Shown: positions 22,044 through 23,443 of the stretch, in pieces | Position numbering within the stretch: the first letter of the stretch is position 1 | Layout: every line of letters begins with the position of its first letter | From: Faecalibacterium sp. UBA7177 | Lineage (GTDB): Bacteria; Bacillota; Clostridia; Oscillospirales; Ruminococcaceae | Direction of reading: 5' to 3' | Length of the DNA: 23,443 nucleotides | Assembly (NCBI GenBank): GCA_002491225.1 | Contig: DKVN01000060.1 | Span: 698 to 24,140 of the forward strand | Translations under genes and position numbers: made by a program | Notes under the pieces: model-generated | The model's input: only the letters and a program-made list of their open reading frames with translations | What the model was told of the DNA's origin: nothing | Database searches by the model: none

Positions 22044-22199
22044 GCAACAACGCCCCTTACGGGCGGCCCTTTGCCGCTGGCATTGCCCGGACATTTTGCC
22101 CGGGCAATGCCGACAGCCGCCGCCTTGTCATTTCCCCTTTTGAGCCTGTTTTCGGCTCACTGACTCTCCTCACTGCCATGCAGGCAGGACAATTTAATT

Positions 22200-22228
22200 A
22201 TTGTATCACAGTTCCTGGGTTCTCACAA
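22200..22228 (-). promoter_or_regulatory. Predicted livH promoter
   Basis: Minus strand: TTGTGA (22223-22228), 17 bases, TACAAT (22200-22205), with a TGA extended -10. Transcription would start near 22193. It lets the permease and ATPase genes be expressed apart from livJ. Confidence 0.65.
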
Positions 22229-22299
22229 TCGCCCCTGGGCAGAAATTGGCCCAAAAACGGTAAAAAGGCCTGTTTTTGCCCCTCAGAGGGCAGAATTTG

Positions 22300-22335
22300 G
22301 AAAAGAAGGCTGCCGGAAAACACCGACAGCCTTCT
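22300..22335 (-). terminator. Terminator after livJ
   Basis: On the minus strand AGAAGGCTGTCGG (22323-22335) pairs with CCGGCAGCCTTCT (22304-22316), a 13-position stem with one U-G wobble and a 6-base loop, followed by TTTTCC. It starts 21 bases after the livJ stop. Confidence 0.8.
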
Positions 22336-22356
22336 CCTCAAACCTGCTTTACAGGG

Positions 22357-23443
22357 TCAGGCGGCCACGTAGACGCCGTCCTTGATGACATAGACAGCAG
22401 GGGTCTTGGTGGGCGCGCCGGAGGCGTCCCAGGTGATGCCGCTGCCGGTGAGGCCGTCCACCTTGATCTGGGTGAACGCGCCCTTGAGCGCGTCGCAGAT
22501 GGCGGAAGCGTCCATCTCAGCGGTGACGCCAGCTTGCTCGCAGGCGGCCTTGATGGCGTAGATGGCGTCGTAGGCGTCGGCGGCAAACTGGTTGGGATCC
22601 TCGCCGTAGGCCTCCTTGAAGCTGTTGACAAAGGCAACCGTCTTCTCATCGGTACCCGCGGCGGTGAAGGGGGTCATCAGCATGACGCCCTCGGCCAGGC
22701 TGGTGTCGAAGTTTTCCACGGCCACCAGACCGTCCAGACCGTCGCAGCCGAAGAAGATGGGCGAATAGTCCTGGCTCTTGGCGGTGGTGAGGATCAGCGC
22801 GGCCTCGTTGTAGTAGATGGGCAGGAAGACCAGCTCGGCGCCGGCGTCCTTCGCCTTCTGCACCTGCACGCTGAAGTCGGTCTTGCTGTCGGCGGTGAAG
22901 GCCTCGTCCGAGACGACCTCGAGGCCCTTGGCCCCGGCCTCAGCGACAAAGGCGTCGCGGATACCGGAGGAGTAGGCGTCCGAGCTGTCATAGATGATGG
23001 CGATCTTGGAGGCCAGGGCGTTGTCGGCGATATAGTCGGCCGAGAGGGTGCCCTGCTCGGGATCCGAGAAGCAGACGCGGAAGGCGTTGTCCGGAACGAT
23101 GCAGTCCTCTGCCGAGCCGGACGGGGTCAGCTGGAAGATGTTGTCGGCCGAGCTCTCGGCCACGACCGCGATGCAGGGGGTGCTGGTCACGGTGCCCATC
23201 AGCACCTGCATACCCCAGTCCTTCAGGGTGTTGTAGGCATTGATGGCCTTCTCGGCATCATGCTCGTCGTCCTGGAAGTTGAACTCGAACTGGATGCCGC
23301 CCTGGGCGTTGATCTCCTTGACCGCCAGCTCGGCACCGTGCTGCACGGCAAGGCCGTAAACAGCCGCGCCGCCGGTGATGGGGCCGATGCCGCCGATCTT
23401 GATCGCGGCGCCGGAAGCGGCGCCGTCACCCGCGTTTTCCGCG
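22357..23443 (-). CDS. livJ: Branched-chain amino-acid-type ABC transporter substrate-binding protein (5' end cut)
   Basis: Extracytoplasmic binding protein of the LivJ/LivK class (type I periplasmic fold). The 362 in-window codons lack only the signal peptide, which lies beyond the right edge. The domain begins AIKIGGIGPITGGAAVYG, then HGAELAVKEINAQGG, DDEHDAEKAINAYNTLKDWGMQVLMGTVTS, SGSAEDCIVPDNAFRVCFSDPEQGTLSADYI, KIAIIYDSSDAYSSGIRDAF and a C-terminal lobe with QFAADAYDAIYAIKAACEQAG. A conventional-looking start at 23346 is internal: the frame is open and homologous beyond it. The acidic/Ala/Gly start of the fragment (AENAGDGAASG) looks like a lipoprotein linker. It is separated from livH by a terminator and promoter. 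Confidence 0.93.
   Translation of the reverse strand, partial: AENAGDGAASGAAIKIGGIGPITGGAAVYGLAVQHGAELAVKEINAQGGIQFEFNFQDDEHDAEKAINAYNTLKDWGMQVLMGTVTSTPCIAVVAESSADNIFQLTPSGSAEDCIVPDNAFRVCFSDPEQGTLSADYIADNALASKIAIIYDSSDAYSSGIRDAFVAEAGAKGLEVVSDEAFTADSKTDFSVQVQKAKDAGAELVFLPIYYNEAALILTTAKSQDYSPIFFGCDGLDGLVAVENFDTSLAEGVMLMTPFTAAGTDEKTVAFVNSFKEAYGEDPNQFAADAYDAIYAIKAACEQAGVTAEMDASAICDALKGAFTQIKVDGLTGSGITWDASGAPTKTPAVYVIKDGVYVAA

Larger units (their letters stand above)
22044..22356 (-). promoter_or_regulatory. livJ-livH intergenic region: terminator, promoter and hairpin-rich leader
   Basis: No gene is visible in these 313 bases. From right to left they hold the livJ terminator (22300-22335), a promoter (22200-22228) and a leader with three inverted repeats. 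These are CTGCC/GGCAG (22172-22186), TGAGCC/GGCTCA (22141-22159) and a perfect 12-bp stem GGCATTGCCCGG/CCGGGCAATGCC (22079-22111) ending 19 bases before the livH ribosome-binding site. No T-box sequence or U-run is seen. Confidence 0.6.

Noticed and set aside
22044..22193. T-box riboswitch upstream of livH
   Set aside because: No AGGGTGGNACCGCG-type T-box sequence and no terminator with a U-run are present.

Overview
The window comes from a GC-rich (about 60%) bacterial chromosome, most likely a gut-type Clostridia/Oscillospiraceae relative. The evidence is strong AGGAGG-type ribosome-binding sites, the rplU-rpmA order, TRAP and Liv transporters, rhamnose catabolism genes, and a small protein resembling Firmicutes spore-surface proteins. 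Genus is not assignable by eye. Almost every gene reads on the minus strand; only the rhamnose operon reads plus. No CRISPR array, insertion sequence or prophage is visible.

Layout. (1) 1-2245: the start of rpmA (L27), rplU (L21) with a structured leader, and guaB, an IMP dehydrogenase that closely resembles the enzyme of the protozoan Tritrichomonas foetus. (2) 2300-8566: an L-rhamnose-type module. An AraC regulator and an MFS transporter (minus) diverge from rhamnulokinase, an AraA/FucI-like isomerase and rhamnulose-1-phosphate aldolase (plus). (3) 8513-16016: an eight-gene minus operon: PanE-like reductase, KynB-like cyclase, a complete TRAP transporter (dctP, dctQ, dctM), a 2H-phosphoesterase-like protein, an NHL-type beta-propeller and a YhcH/YiaL protein. 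It resembles E. coli yiaKLMNO in general architecture, but its enzymes differ and its substrate is unknown; it is the best candidate for an undescribed system here. Its upstream DNA holds a promoter, two palindromes and 10-bp-phased T-tracts, and its first gene appears to start at an ATC codon. The rhamnose operon and this operon converge on one terminator. (4) 16017-17490: a sugar O-acetyltransferase, tRNA-Ser(GGA) with a near-consensus promoter embedded in a terminator hairpin, and a 98-residue possible spore protein behind a sigma-K-like promoter. (5) 17553-23443: a branched-chain amino-acid-type ABC transporter, livJ (cut by the window end), terminator, then livH-livM-livG-livF, with a DUF2804 gene translationally close behind livF.

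How the parts work together. The rhamnose genes give uptake, isomerisation, phosphorylation and cleavage to dihydroxyacetone phosphate and lactaldehyde. The TRAP operon probably imports an organic acid, perhaps a sugar acid, and processes it through a cyclase/hydrolase and an NAD(P)H reductase. Gene starts below were chosen from ribosome-binding sites and family start positions; promoter and hairpin calls are by eye and unmeasured.
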